Positions 10,101 to 22,144 of a stretch of DNA of 64,000 nt are shown piece after piece. Source of the stretch: Takakia lepidozioides (taxonomy: Eukaryota > Streptophyta > Takakiopsida > Takakiales > Takakiaceae). A program made the translations under genes and the position numbers. Position 1 is the stretch's first letter. Each line of letters starts with the position of its first letter. The notes beneath the pieces were generated by a model that had not been told where the DNA came from, did not search any database, and worked only from the letters and a program-made list of their open reading frames with translations. The DNA is taken from assembly GCA_030704615.1 (NCBI GenBank), contig CM060731.1:64646756-64710755 (forward strand), given 5' to 3'.

Positions 10101-11740
10101 CCAGGGAACGCCACTTGTTTTTTCTAGAGTTCCACATCTTGAAGGGGAGGAGATATTCGGCTCATGTAAGAGAAATGAACACTCCACCTGGTGTCGGATT
10201 CTGATGTCGCACAGGGCAGACCGTGATAACTTTTCGAAGCCTCGTGTTTCCCCTGCATGATAGCTCCATGTCCGGGAACCGTCCGATTTCTATGGAACCT
10301 CCAACACGACGGCAAGCTTCAGCATCAAACAATGCCACGAAATGGGTCAGGAGAGAAAACAACCCCCTTGGTGCTTGAGTCCGCATGCCCCGACCACGTT
10401 TTGACATATAGAACGCACAAGTGTAGGTGGGTCTCGTGTGAAATGTACAGCGATCATGACAACTAATTTCGAGAAGTAGCTCGTATCTATATCCAGAGGT
10501 GGTGCCCCGAACTCCTGCTCCGACTTCAGGGGTTCCACGGGCATTTTGATGCGTCCATACGGTCAACAAGAAGCCAAGAACCACAATTCTGGTTTCGTGC
10601 GCAGATGGATTGTACCAGATGTGTGTGCGCATGGAATGTGCGTGCTTCCATAGTGTTGAAGCCATCTCCTCCAATCGCGTTGGTGGCCCGTGGAGGTGGG
10701 AACACACTCAGATTTCAGGAGATTGGAAATGCTGGAGGAGGCTGACTTCCCTTGGCTTGAGACGAACCCCAACTCCATGCATGTGCTACTACTTCTATGC
10801 TTGTGTACGCTCTGGGCGCCAGGTCCCCTGCAAATCCTGACTTGTGGCCAACCAACGAGATGAAACTGCGTCGTTCAGCGTTTCCGGTGCCCTCCGAACC
10901 GCTGAACACTTTGGCAAAGTGGAGTCGCGCAAGAATGCTCCAAGCTCGTGTGTGAGACACCACAGAATACCCGAGGTCCGTGATTGGTCGGGGTATTCAC
11001 AACATCATCACTTCCACAATCTGCTGTTCATAACAGGATCTACACAGGGTCAATCCGGTTTTCAATTTCCCCAATTGCACCAGTCCTGAATTTTGTAATA
11101 TGCTATTAACCAGTTTGGGCAAGAGAGGGTAAATTCATACCGTGTGCAACATTTGTATTTCATATTTTTGACTAGGATGGTTTGCGATCCCAAATGTGAC
11201 AACTTCATTCACCAGGCCACTATGAGTTTCAACGAGGGTCGTAGTACTCTACGTTCAGCGGGATACAACACATGGGTAGGGGTCAAATATCAACTGGTGT
11301 GTATGGTGGACGACCATGATTTGAAATGTGTAATTTACATCAATTTGTTGGCGGTGTAATGATATGGCCTCCAACTATACTGAGTGAGCTCTGAGTGGCA
11401 ACTTTTAAAAGCACATTTGTCATTGCAACCAACAAAGACATCACGTTCGAAGTCGACAACTGTCTTGCTGTTTGATTATGCACTACATCATCTTTTGAAG
11501 ATCGAATCCTAACTTTGATTGTTATTTGAGGAGGGAAAGGTCTTCCCGTGGCAGAGCCTCTATGCGCACACTTTGTGAGAATATTTTCTCGTCCTCGTAA
11601 TTGTAAAAGTGAAACAAACATTTGTAATTGCACAATGTTGGATGCTCAATTGTAGGCCTCATGGTAGTCTTGATTCTATTTAAGCAAGATTCCCTGCATT
11701 GATTCCACGGTCATAGGACCATCCTCGGTTATAGGCGGCG
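7161..11740. other. No recognisable gene (4.6 kb)
   Basis: Open frames up to about 208 codons exist (8834-9460 minus, 9629-10204 plus, 10162-10707 minus), but none shows a known domain, and overlapping frames on both strands are equally open. Two tracts resemble the initiator-tRNA-Met primer-binding site of plant LTR elements: TGGTATCAGAGGC at about 8858-8870 plus, and a weaker GGCTCGGATACC at about 7483 for the minus strand. I see no flanking LTRs or pol motifs, so an unrecognised or heavily decayed transposon is possible but not shown. Confidence 0.5.
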
Positions 11741-12210
11741 CATGTTAGTTTTGATGTGGCAGATGACGGACAGTGCCACGTCATCATTTGCCGCCACATC
11801 AGCATGCTGACATGACGCTCATGCCAAGTCATGGGTAGTCAGCGTGGCTCCACGCCACATCAGCTGGCATGAGCGTACGCTCACTCATGCTCGTACGCTC
11901 ACTCCTGCGTGAGCGTATGCTCGCGCGCTCACGCCACGCCATTGCGTCCTTGAATAGGTAGTAAAAGGGTTGTGGTGAGGGGTTGAGTTGGCTGTACGGC
12001 GTCGGGGCTGAAGGAGCTGATCGAGGTCGCCTGACCGGCGTGGGGCCCACTGTTGCATAGCGGCCGCTTGCTCGCTACTTCCAACACCTCCACTAAGTTG
12101 GCGGGGTTTTGTTCAGATGCATTTGTGAGAAATTCTCAATGGTTCGGGCAAGTGATGCGAGAGAATGCGTGAGTAGAGCCTCTTTCTCGCATATTCTTAT
12201 TTAGCCCACC
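11741..12210 (+). promoter_or_regulatory. Putative upstream/5'-UTR region of SULP2 with palindromes
   Basis: Immediately upstream of the SULP2 start is a dense cluster of short inverted repeats. It includes the perfect 12-bp palindrome GAGCGTACGCTC at 11871-11882 and near copies at about 11888-11902 and 11909-11930. An ACGT-core element (GCCACGTCATC) lies at about 11775. These could be transcription-factor sites or hairpins in the leader. No TATA box position is convincing. The translation start at 12211 is preceded by CCACC, a good eukaryotic start context. Confidence 0.35.
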
Positions 12211-15200
12211 ATGACCTTTCTGCAGGTCTCCGAGCCTCTTCGGGGGCTCCTGCCCCAGCCCCTTCCCTTGTCTTCAGTTGCCTCCCATTGGCAGCTGACA
12301 GCTTCACAACAAGTGGTCTCGCATGGATCCCTTCCGTCATGTTTTCAGGCTGCTTCCAGCCGCTTCGTCTCTCCCCTGTTCCCCCTTGGAGAGTTTGGCA
12401 AAGCATCACAGTCGTTTCGTTATTTCCTTGCTCCACCTGCCACTGTGGTTGCCGGTGCACTTCCCTCACCACATCTCGGTAGATGGATGGGGCAGCAGAA
12501 ATCGGAGCTTTTTTTTCCAGTTTTTTGTGGGAGTTCTCTTAGGATGGTGAGAAGGCTTGGTTGGGGTTATAAGGCAGAAGGGCAAAAGAGGCAAGAAGGG
12601 AAACACAGTGTGATCAGAGCTGCAGGGCCAGCTGGAACAGGAATCCGTAGATCGAAATCAGGTGCCATTGTGGTAGGTTGCATCTTTCCTACTTGGAACA
12701 GTGCAAATTCTAGGGTGGTTTAGCACGCCAGTTTTCAAGTGGTAAGTCTTCAATTGAGAAGTCTATCACACCACAGATTCCTATTCCAACCTTGTCGTAG
12801 AATTTCGTGTATGTTGAAGCTGAAATCTCAATGTCCTTACCACACGTCAGGATGGCCCTACAATTAGAAGCTTGATTGTCGTGGAGGTGTAGTCACTGCG
12901 TGAGACAAAAGCTTGTAACACATTAGCCAATATCATTTTAACTGCACAAAAAAGGAAGACGCAGGACAAGGGCAATGATTCAAAGAGGATAAGAAAATTC
13001 AAGGCATGGCCATCAAATATTGACGTTTTTAAACCCTGAAGTGCTGAGGTTTATGTCTCAGCACCCACTAATATGCGGTAGACAATATCTTAGTGCAGGC
13101 TATACTGGATCTCTTCTTTTCCACTCACTTGCTGAGCCGTTGGACTCAAACCTGGTTAGACAATTTTGAACAGAGTAAAAGATGTTGGGAAGCGTGACCA
13201 AGGTGTTGTTCATCTGCTTGTCTTTAAAATGGATCCATGTATGATACTCTGTAGGCTTTCATTTTTTGTCTTTCTTTAATGGAGCCATCAAGTGGAGAAC
13301 TCTTTGAAATGGAATAAGCTCCCTACTGTTGGCCTGAACTGTTGGAAAGATGAATTTCTTTTTGGGGTAATTATTCCTTTCTAAACCCTCTAACCTATTG
13401 TTCTTTTTAACATGGAAACATGCATTTATGTGGTGAGAGTGGATGGGGCGGAGTGCTGCAGCCTACACGGCCTGGGCAACTGCTGCTGGTGGGAATCGGA
13501 GTTGCCTACATGACACTCATAGTTTTCATTCCCACTGCCAATGTCTTTGTGCAGGTTGTTTACTTCCCTTGTTTGCTTGAAACTGGCAGGCTACATTTGT
13601 GCTGGGAGAATATGTCTTTGTGCAATGCTCATCAACTCAGTTGTCTGTCTTAAAAGCATTTGCAGGGTGAGGTCCCTCATTTCCATTGCCTTGTGAGGCA
13701 GGGAACATGCTAAGGGACACTTGCAAGGCTGGTGTGCTCTTAGTAGGTAACAAAACAGGAGATGTGGGCTATTACCTATCAACTCTTTCCTGCGCCTCAT
13801 TCCTGTGCCTCATTAGAGAAGTACCAAGAGAGTCAAGGGCCTATTATGAATGAAAGTATATGGGTCCACCAACTCCACGCCTCTGGACCTGGTGATTATT
13901 CTCCATACTTCCAATATTCAATTGGTTTTACGGAGATTAGACTCATGCAGGTGTTTTATTTTGCAGGCCTTTTCCAATGGTATTCAGCCATTTATTCACA
14001 ACCTTTTTGATCCTGATTTCCAGCATGCAGTAAGTATGATACTTTGTCCTTGTTTTCTGGAAAGAGTAGTTGGGCTTTGTTCAGAAACCACAATGTAAAG
14101 TGTTTTTGCAAGTTCTATGTTCATGAAGCAGTCGTGGATCTTTCGTGGATCTTTCGTGAATCTTTCATGGGTTTACTTGTTTGAGTTGTTGGCAAAGGTC
14201 CTCCCTTTTTTCCACCGTCAGCTCTCCTCTTGTAGTGACATTTTAGTGGTTGTTTGATGACCCAAGGAGCTGCATGGTCAACACCTCAATCCTCTAGTTG
14301 TTGCTTAATAAGTCCTCTTAATTTCCACTTGCTCCACTTGCTTTCCACTTGCTTGAAAGAGAGGTAGAGAGTTGCAGTCACGAGACCTTTTAGTTGAAGT
14401 TCAAAGATGGGGCGGTGGAGGGATGGCAGGTAAAGATGACACTGATAGTGGCAGGCATTGTGGTGCCATTAAACACGACGTTTGGCCTTATTGTTGCTCT
14501 CTGGCTCACTCGCCATGACTTCCCTGGTAAGGTATGCTCCACCTCAGAAAGTAATTCTCCATCGTCTTGCAAGAGGCAGGCACTACTTCCAATTCAGAGT
14601 CCATTGTCTTGATATCATTTATGAAGGAAACATGTTTTGCTTGGAATGTCACTGGGTTCATCTTAGGAGGATGAAAAATAGGTTCAAGAGGCATTTGTTC
14701 TGGTGAAGTGTTGTGCAGGTGCTTTTGATAAGCTTTTTGGATTTGCCTTTCAGCATATCTCCAGTGGTGGTAGGGCTGATGCTGATGCTGCTCTATGGTC
14801 GGCAGGTTAGACAATTCTCCTCTTGCATCACCAGGGTCCTGTTTGGTTCTGTGAGCTAATTTTTAGCAGCGTTTTTCAATACTTTCTATGGAGACTTGGT
14901 GATGATATTGAGAGGGAAAGTTGATACACTTGGTACTTCGGGCTTAGAATCTCTGCTGAGATGAACATATCCTCACATGGTTTTCAGGAATGAGTACTTG
15001 AAATGTGTTTGGCAGGGTCTGTTTGCACCACTCCTTCGTGCACTCAACTTTGAGGTTGTTTTTGCTCTTCCTGGTAACATTCGATCCTGTTTATTAGATA
15101 TTTTCAGAACAGACGGCCTACCTATGCCTGTTTCCACTGACATTACTGTACATTCTAGGATAGTCTCTGCACACCCTGTCTCCCATGTGTCTGTCTATCA

Positions 15201-17488
15201 TTTGTTTGCAGGTGGATGCCTTGCAAATGCCCATGCAGCAGTAAGTATCTTGTTCAGACCTAGTCTTGTCTATGAAGCCAATGTAATGAAGATGAGTACA
15301 TCTTTCTCTCTGTCTCCCTCGCTGTGGGATTTTTATTTGTCATTGTTTGGTTAGGTATACACAACAAAGGCTAAGGGAGGTAGGGCTAACATAGCATGGA
15401 ATGCCAGGAATGATTCTGGCAACAGCGTTTGTGACTCTCCCTTATGTCGTTCGTGAAGTTATTCCTGTAAGCTTCCCTTTCTTTGGTTATCAATTATTTG
15501 AGGGTACACAGTTGCAAGTTGTTTGCCCTTCTGGATTTTGAGCTCCTCCTTCTACAACTAAACCATTTTGCCTGTCTTTATCTCCCTCTCTTTAACCATT
15601 TTTCATAACAAGTTCATACCTACAAATAGGTAACTGGCACACCTCTTCCCTGTAGCCATCCACCCTTTGCTTGCTGCCTGACGATGTTCTGCCGGTCAAG
15701 ACCTGGTGCTCTCCCTAGCTGCCGTACTGGAAGTCATCCTTCTTATCATCTTTCCCGAGTTAGCAAGTTTATTAGGCCGAAACAGTTGCACTGTTGTTTC
15801 AGTAAGGCCCTCACTTTGTTACTGAGATGAAACTCACAAACAGCTACTTGGTTGTATAGAAACCAATTGTCACGGTTGAACAGTGTAAAAGAATAATTGG
15901 CCCCTTCCAGTCACTCAATGATGACATATGACATATAGCTAGAGATGTGGCCTAAATTTTCCAAGCCTATATATAGTAGAGGTGACTTTGGGGTGATATC
16001 CACTCATTTGAACAACACTGCAATATGTTGGCATGCCTCATTTGATTAAGCTGTCACTTGGCCACCTGTTATCAAGAAGATCTTGTCCAATCAATTAGAG
16101 AGATGGTTCTCCTAGTTATCATGTCATTTGCCCCAAAACTGTGTTGGCACCCACAGGAGCATCATGTGTGGGCATGTTGACAACATCATGTAACAAACGC
16201 ATTGATTGTGTGAGAACTTGTCCTCTATCTGTTCTGCTAAAGATGCTTGGTGAACGGACGGTCTACATTTCAAAAACATCTTGACCCCATATCACAAGCT
16301 GTACTTTCTCACTAATCCTTAGGGCTGATGTTTGATAGGTTCTGAATGAAATGGATCCTTTCGAGGAGGAGGCTGCACGGACCATGGGTGCCAACGAGTG
16401 GGAGGTTTGGTTTTCATTGGCTTGCTTTGTCTCTTGCATCAAAATACCACACTAGGTTTGGAAATAAGTTGAGTTGAGCTAAGTGTATGCAAGGGCCTAG
16501 TGGATGCATGATAAGTGCATGCATATATGAAGAAGGAGCAAATGTGAAGAGGCGGATCTGTTGAGAGGCACTAATCTGTGTTGATTGTCTTCTATACAGG
16601 TTTTCTGGCATGTGACACTCCCCAACATCCGCTTGGGCCTCCTATATGGCATTACTCTGTGCAATGCGGTAATGTACCCTCCTGAAATCTGCCTGTGTCT
16701 GGTCCTGGGCTGTGGTAATTTTCAAAGAAGCCAAGGTCGGAGGCAAGGCTGAATCCTGAAATGGGCAGCCTATTTTTATGTCTTTTTCAGAGAGCTATGG
16801 GCGAATTTGGGGCCATATCAGTGATATCTGGCAACATCATAGGGCGTACACAGACTCTCACATTGTTTGTGGAATCAGCTTACAAGGTGATGCCTCTTTG
16901 TAACCATGTCTATTAAATTAACCCACTGTTTTGATGTTTCCTTCATGGATGTGAGTGTGCAGTCACCTTTTGGAGAGAAGTACAAAAGATGCTATGTTAT
17001 GGAAATTCTGTCTCTCTCTCTTTTCTGTTAAGTATGATGAGCACATCATAATTTCCCACGAATCAGAGGTCACTAGACTTTGCACTTCTCCTTCTTTCTT
17101 GCTATCACAACTAGCCACTTCTGCAGATTCTATCTCTGGTCACGGGCCCTGCAGCCGATCCTGGCAATTTGGATGGAGCAGCTTAAATGGAATGCAGATA
17201 GTAACCTTCGTACGGGACTGTGACAGCGCACTCATACATTCTTTTCTGATGTTTGTCTTTCAATTGGGTAGGAATACAATACCCAAGGAGCGTTTTCAGC
17301 AGCTGTCCTCCTGTCAGTCCTGGCATTGATTACTTTGGTCATCAAGGTAAAGCTCCTCAGCTCCTTCATTATGCAAGTACCTCTTCAAGTTTTCTCACTC
17401 TTGCGTGAATCTGAAAACTGACATGTATCTGTCTGTCTGTGGACAGACAAGGCTTGAGGAGATGCGTGCAAAGGAGTCCAGCCGATGA
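12211..17488 (+). CDS. SULP2: Chloroplast sulfate ABC transporter permease, CysW type (nuclear)
   Basis: Model: join(12211-12672, 13462-13554, 13967-14029, 14430-14531, 14719-14805, 15016-15073, 15408-15466, 16339-16404, 16600-16668, 16791-16886, 17272-17346, 17447-17488), 423 aa. All junctions are GT-AG and phase-consistent. Exon 1 encodes a Ser/Arg-rich presequence, presumably a plastid transit peptide. Exons 2-12 follow CysW: a first membrane helix (LLLVGIGVAYMTLIVFIP), VPLNTTFGLIVALWLTRHDF, LPFSISPVVVGLMLMLLYG, PGMILATAFVTLPYVVREV, the EAA loop that contacts the ATPase (EAARTMGANEWEVFWHVTLP), then AMGEFGAISVISGN and a last helix ending at TGA 17486-17488. By family knowledge it is one of two inner-envelope channel subunits importing sulfate, with SULP1, SABC and SBP. 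The exon 1/exon 2 join is the least certain point. Introns exclude bacterial contamination. Confidence 0.9.
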
Positions 17489-18078
17489 ACTTCTATGCAT
17501 GCTTTACAAACCAGTGTCCATTTGTTATCTGTACCAGCTTCAAAATTATGTGGTGTTCACACACTCATTTGCAGATTTCAGGTTTGATTGCAATTGCAGT
17601 GCTGGGTGATTGAAGGCAGACATTTTGAGTTTGTAGGAGATTGGCACGGAACTGTTTTATTTGTGGTCACCAGGGGCCACTAGCAGGAGTTGATGCACTC
17701 AATGACCGTTTCATGGCCATGGGAGACCCTTAGTGACATAGGAGACCCTTATTATTCAAGTTGTTAGGTTCCAGCCATCAGTAGCATCAGAGGGGGGGAG
17801 AGACAGAGAATAGACACCTGCCTCTGTGGAGTTGATGTCACTGGGTTGTCCGCCTCTTAAATGAGACCAACAAGCAAGCAAATAGTTGCATTGCTCTATG
17901 GGCCTCATCTCTTGTTCAAGTTTGCTTGTACCATGATTGAAATCCTACTATTTCACTAGCTCTACTTTCTTCACGTAACCTGACATTGTGTTGTAATTTG
18001 GCTCTGGATCCCAACTTGAGTCAAGAGGCCACAATGTTGGTTCCAAATCACTCCAGAGCTTCAGATTGTTTCACAATT
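17489..18078. other. Convergent intergenic region / 3' UTRs
   Basis: This 590-bp stretch lies between the stop codons of the converging SULP2 (+) and PAR1 (-) genes and must hold both 3' UTRs. I see no other gene. No canonical AATAAA signal stands out. Confidence 0.5.
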
Positions 18079-20393
18079 CTATGGGTTGTCATCCAAAGGG
18101 TAGACATAGCCGCTGTTGAGTTCGCCAGCGGCATAGGGAGGTTGGACACCACCTTGCTCACCATTCGAGGGCCAGGTATATGTTGGCTCGCCATTCCTGT
18201 AAGTCGATCCACCAGCCCAGTTTCCGATTGAGGATTCAATGGGGGGGAGTGCTTCACCAGGGCGCGGCATTGATTCACCTCCACCAGCAATCAAGCGGCG
18301 TGAACTCAACTTGTGGGCTGTGCAAAGCTGCGGTAAATAGAATCCTGCAGTCACCCAGGGCGATTTCGAATCAGCGGGCTTTTGATCTTCTTTACCTTGT
18401 ACCTAGGAGACAACATATCCACGGATTTTTCTTGGAGTTGTGCACTGGGAACCCAGCTGCAGTGAAAAGATTATTCATTCATGTGCATTCTCATCATCAA
18501 CTAAAAACTAGATATTAAGCAGTTCTAATTAGACTGGTACACATTTTCCTCAGTAGAAATCAGTGAACTTGTATGGATACCTTCACATTGCCATTCTTCT
18601 CATAAGGCTTTGTTTGCCTTACCCTTGTGGCCATAGACCCCACTCCCAGTTTGGACGGGAAAAGAGGGAATAGACACTAACTTTGGGACGGGATCACTCC
18701 GGTAGTGTTACTCGTGAACCAAGATAAAGACAATTAGTGCGGGCTTTTCACATACAAGTATCAATCTGCTGTGTGTGAGCAGCCCAAAAGTTAGAACCCA
18801 ACACTCAGGATTCTAAGAGAAGCTTAACATGTTTTGCCGCAATTGCCGACCGCTATTAAAAAGTTGGCAAAGATACACTAGTTAGACTCAGCAAAAGAGG
18901 ACTTTGAAGGTGTTGTACTGAGTTCATTTGACGTCGAACTTTTAAGCATACCTTCACCAGCAGCGAGGCTGGTATAGAGATCAAGGATGTTGGGGCAGTT
19001 GTCCACACACTTCGAAGAGCACAACATCCCTGTAAAGCGCGAGTCGAGTAGGAAATCTGTGGATAGGCCGAAGGACAGTCTCTCCAGGCCACACGCTTCC
19101 ATACACTCGTCTGACTCGATCCAAGCCTCTTGTTTCTCTGCCATTATGATCGATGACTGCAAGGCCCCCTCCCGGCCACAACTTAGCAGGGCTTTCTCAC
19201 CTAATCTTATCTTAAGTCTTTCCATGGTCTATCTCCAGCTTCCAACGAGTGACATGAAACCACAACTGGTGGTTGAAATCCTTACTCTGTAAATGGTCAA
19301 TTACCGCCCCAAGTTGCTAATGTAATGGTGCCTTTGGTTGGAGCTCACGCAGAAAGGAACTCAGGCTCCGTAGTAGAGGAAATCAATTATTAATATAGTT
19401 GTCGAAGTGGCTCCCTGAACAATCTTCACAGTGCCGAACCAGACCGCTCCCAACATACAAACATGGATCATCCACCAATTCGTGTAAAGCTGGCCTGACC
19501 AGTAGTTGCCAAGGAAATTCGAGGCCGTCTTGCATGCACCCATTGTGTCTACACACTTTTGAGAATCCAGTGGATGCCGTATAAATGAGGTCATTGGCTG
19601 TTAACATGGACTAGTAACTTGCTAGTATCTTGCTAGAACTACAGCGATATAGTTTACCCAGTAAATAGTCTAGGATCTGATGTCACCATGAACGTTAGTA
19701 GGTACCTGGCACTCTATTCGTGGAAGGTCCTCTTCCATATACTTCTCGAGCACACAACGTGTACCAGACGCGGACACCGAGAATGCACAATCATCAGCTG
19801 GTAGATCCTCGCACTCCAGCAGCTGCTTCCCTGCCCAGAAAGGGATCGCATGGAGGTAGAAGACACGCATAAGCTTAAAAGGGAGATATTTTCTAATCGC
19901 TTGAATCACAACGGCGCTTGGAGGTGAGAATGTTAGTACTATGTGCATATCTAACAAGAACATCAGCAAAGGCAAATCAAATGCAAAGGAAAATTCCTCC
20001 TGTGCTGTACTGTAGGAGCTGTGTAGATGTACAAGTATACGGGCTCAAATTTCAGAAACAACGGCAGTGGCCGGGACGGAGTTGGGTGCTTCTGGAAGAC
20101 AGATCAGAGATCCATGTTTCAATGGAGAATCCAATCCCGACCCTCTCTAGTACCTCGAGAAATTTATAAGCAGACGTAAAGATCTGAGTTCGAGAGGATT
20201 TTCTTTTCAACTTCACTGCAGCTCAATCTGCAACCACCCTAAATAACCATTACCTGACTAGCTTGATTATGCAACTACGTGTACTCAAGTCCTCATCATA
20301 CGTAATGTGAATTGCAGAACTTATACCTTGAGTGACACATATGATACTGAAAAATACAAGGGCTACCGTTGGTAGCCACCGGACACCAGCCAT
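18079..20393 (-). CDS. PAR1: PAR1 family secreted protein
   Basis: Model: complement(join(18079-18344, 18952-19156, 19706-19830, 20327-20393)), 220 aa, all GT-AG and in phase. Exon 1 is a classic signal peptide (MAGVRWLPTVALVFFSIICV). Exon 2 has the PAR1 signature CEDLPADDCAFSVSASGTRC. Exon 3 carries WIESDECMEACGLER, LCSSKCVDNCPNILDLY and LAAGEG, with the family's conserved cysteines. Exon 4 begins FYLPQLCTAHK and ends in a Pro/Gly/Tyr-rich tail stopping at TAG 18079-18081. PAR1 proteins (named for photoassimilate-responsive tobacco genes) are small, cysteine-rich, probably extracellular plant proteins of unknown biochemical function. The 18345-18951 intron contains a LINE-like fragment. Confidence in family is high; the role is unknown. 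Confidence 0.9.
18605..18815 (-). mobile_element. LINE 3'-region fragment in a PAR1 intron
   Basis: This stretch (CCTTGTGGCCATAGACCCC, a later CTGCTGTGTGTG and the surrounding order) matches by eye the 3' part of the LINE at 35.7-37.85 kb, with many substitutions. It is oriented on the minus strand, like its host gene. It is a short, old, truncated copy. Confidence 0.55.
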
Positions 20394-20485
20394 TTGGTCT
20401 GCCGTAATTTTTCTCTGCCATCCACTGACTGGTCAGTCTAACATTTAAGAGTAGCATTAGTCATGGGAGCAGACTACTTGCCCAC
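20394..20485. other. PAR1 upstream region
   Basis: This is a short region 5' of the PAR1 start codon, holding its 5' UTR. It ends at the 8-bp direct repeat that flanks the next element. No specific site was recognised. Confidence 0.4.
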
Positions 20486-20893
20486 GGGGAATGAGCAGTG
20501 GTGAGCAGGTGAGAGGTGAGTGGGTGAGCTGCCAATTTTTTTTTATTTAGACAATCTAATCAGACCTGTAGATTCGACGATGTTTACAAGTTCGGACGAA
20601 TAATATGGCTTCAGATATAGGTTCAATTTAGGATCAGAAATAGGCTCTGGCTTATTTCTCCTGCGAACCACATATACATAGATCATAATGTTCGCTAGAG
20701 AACTACATGACGCTGAACCTAATCCCAAATCAAACTCCAACCCAAACAAAATACAGAAACAAGTGCTCATATGTACAAATTAATGTGAGCATATAAATTT
20801 ATTGTATCTGAAAATCTTAAATTGTGCTCACACAGTATTCACTTTTGAGTTTATGCTCACTGAAAACTTAGGTATGCTCACTAACTACCACCC
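20486..20893. mobile_element. Candidate hAT-like MITE (408 bp)
   Basis: It is flanked by the direct repeat TTGCCCAC (20478-20485 and 20894-20901), consistent with an 8-bp hAT target duplication. The ends are only loosely inverted (GTGAGCA motifs near both termini), and GTGAGCA/TGCTCAC motifs recur internally. It has no coding capacity. The weak terminal symmetry keeps confidence low. Confidence 0.4.
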
Positions 20894-21129
20894 TTGCCCA
20901 CCTGACCCTCGTTATAATCGTGATCATTCCTGCAAATGAACGTCCTTCGGGGCCTTTGGAGTCCGAACCACCGTCCTCAAGCTCCTTAATCCGATATTCT
21001 TCTAGTGGGTCTCTCCAGCTTCTCATTTCTCTCTTCTCATTTCTTCGGGTGAGTCACTATGATTTGTGCTTGCAATGACCATGACTGACTCAATGTCTAC
21101 AGATACAGAGACGTACACCTTGAACTTCC

Positions 21130-21218
21130 TTGTTGACGAATCAGCTTGGTGGCTACAGTTGAGCCACATGAGGCGAGGCTTAACTGTAGCCACCAAGCTA
21201 CAGTTGATTCGTCAACAA
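21130..21218. repeat. Near-perfect hairpin with 36/42-bp arms and 11-base loop
   Basis: The left arm at 21130-21165 (starting TTGTTGACGAATCA) pairs with the right arm at 21177-21218. Pairing is essentially complete except for a 6-base insertion (ACTGTA) in the right arm and one G/A difference. The loop is 11 bases. It could be a tiny foldback element, a transcriptional hairpin or a small-RNA precursor. There is no neighbouring gene within 700 bp. Confidence 0.8.
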
Positions 21219-22136
21219 TCATGAGTAGCTACTTTTGGGAATCGCACGATTAAATCTCTTCTTCTATATTGAAGTCCATATACATGGAGTCTTGGAACTT
21301 AATTTCCGAAGAAATAAATCCTCAATCTAAGTTAAGATCTATCGAGATGCCCTGCTATGCAAGCAGGGGAGCGCCGATGTTGCATCGCAGTTGTTGACCT
21401 GGACGTGATCTCCAGGAAAGGATTCTGCGAAGAAACTGTACGTACTCTGAGAAAGGAAAGGGAAAGGAATGGGAACAGAGCTCGACTAGTCATGTGGGTG
21501 TGTGATTTCACGGACCGCGATGTTGCTTACTCTAGAGGTCAAAGAGGGAACAGATGGAGCCCAAATGAGATATAACTTGCTGTAATGGAAAGCGAAACAT
21601 CAAGAAGAATTCATGTACACAGAGGAGAAATGTTTGAGCCAAAGAAAAGCCTCACCAGTCAATGTATTACCTGCTCTGGAAGTGGAACCGTCAATTTCTT
21701 AGACACAGTAGGAGCAAGAAAGAGCCTCTCCGTTGTGCGCGTTGGGGACCAAGTGCCTAAAAGCATAGGTGCATGCAGCCGCTCCCTGTTGCAAATATAA
21801 ACACTTCCAGAGCTTGGCCAGCTGAACGCTCATCTTTGCAGACGAACGTGAGAGCCCAACAACTCGGTCAAAGGACTTTAGAAGCTCCGTGGAACGTGCC
21901 ACCTTGCATGCAAGAAAGCTTGCTCGTACTGGGAGCTTGCGATTCATCCCATCGACATTGCCAAGCTGCCCCACAGAGTGCATTCCATCGTGAGCGAGAA
22001 CATTGGATAACTTGGCATCGTGCCACTCCCAGCGGGGGTAGCCGCCACCCTTTCTGTGATTGCGAATTTCCATCGCCGACTCTGGGCACCGACCCGCATG
22101 ACCCACGATGGCTGACTGAGGTTTGAATACATTGAG
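21219..22136. other. Unassigned sequence
   Basis: Only short frames are present (for example 21699-22106 minus and 21773-22126 plus) without recognisable motifs. No splice-consistent exon set was seen. Confidence 0.4.
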
Positions 22137-22144
22137 GTTTGGAA

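Noticed and set aside
12211-17488. Bacterial contamination as the source of the CysW-like gene
   Set aside because: The coding sequence is split by eleven GT-AG introns with exact phase agreement, which excludes a bacterial origin for this scaffold.
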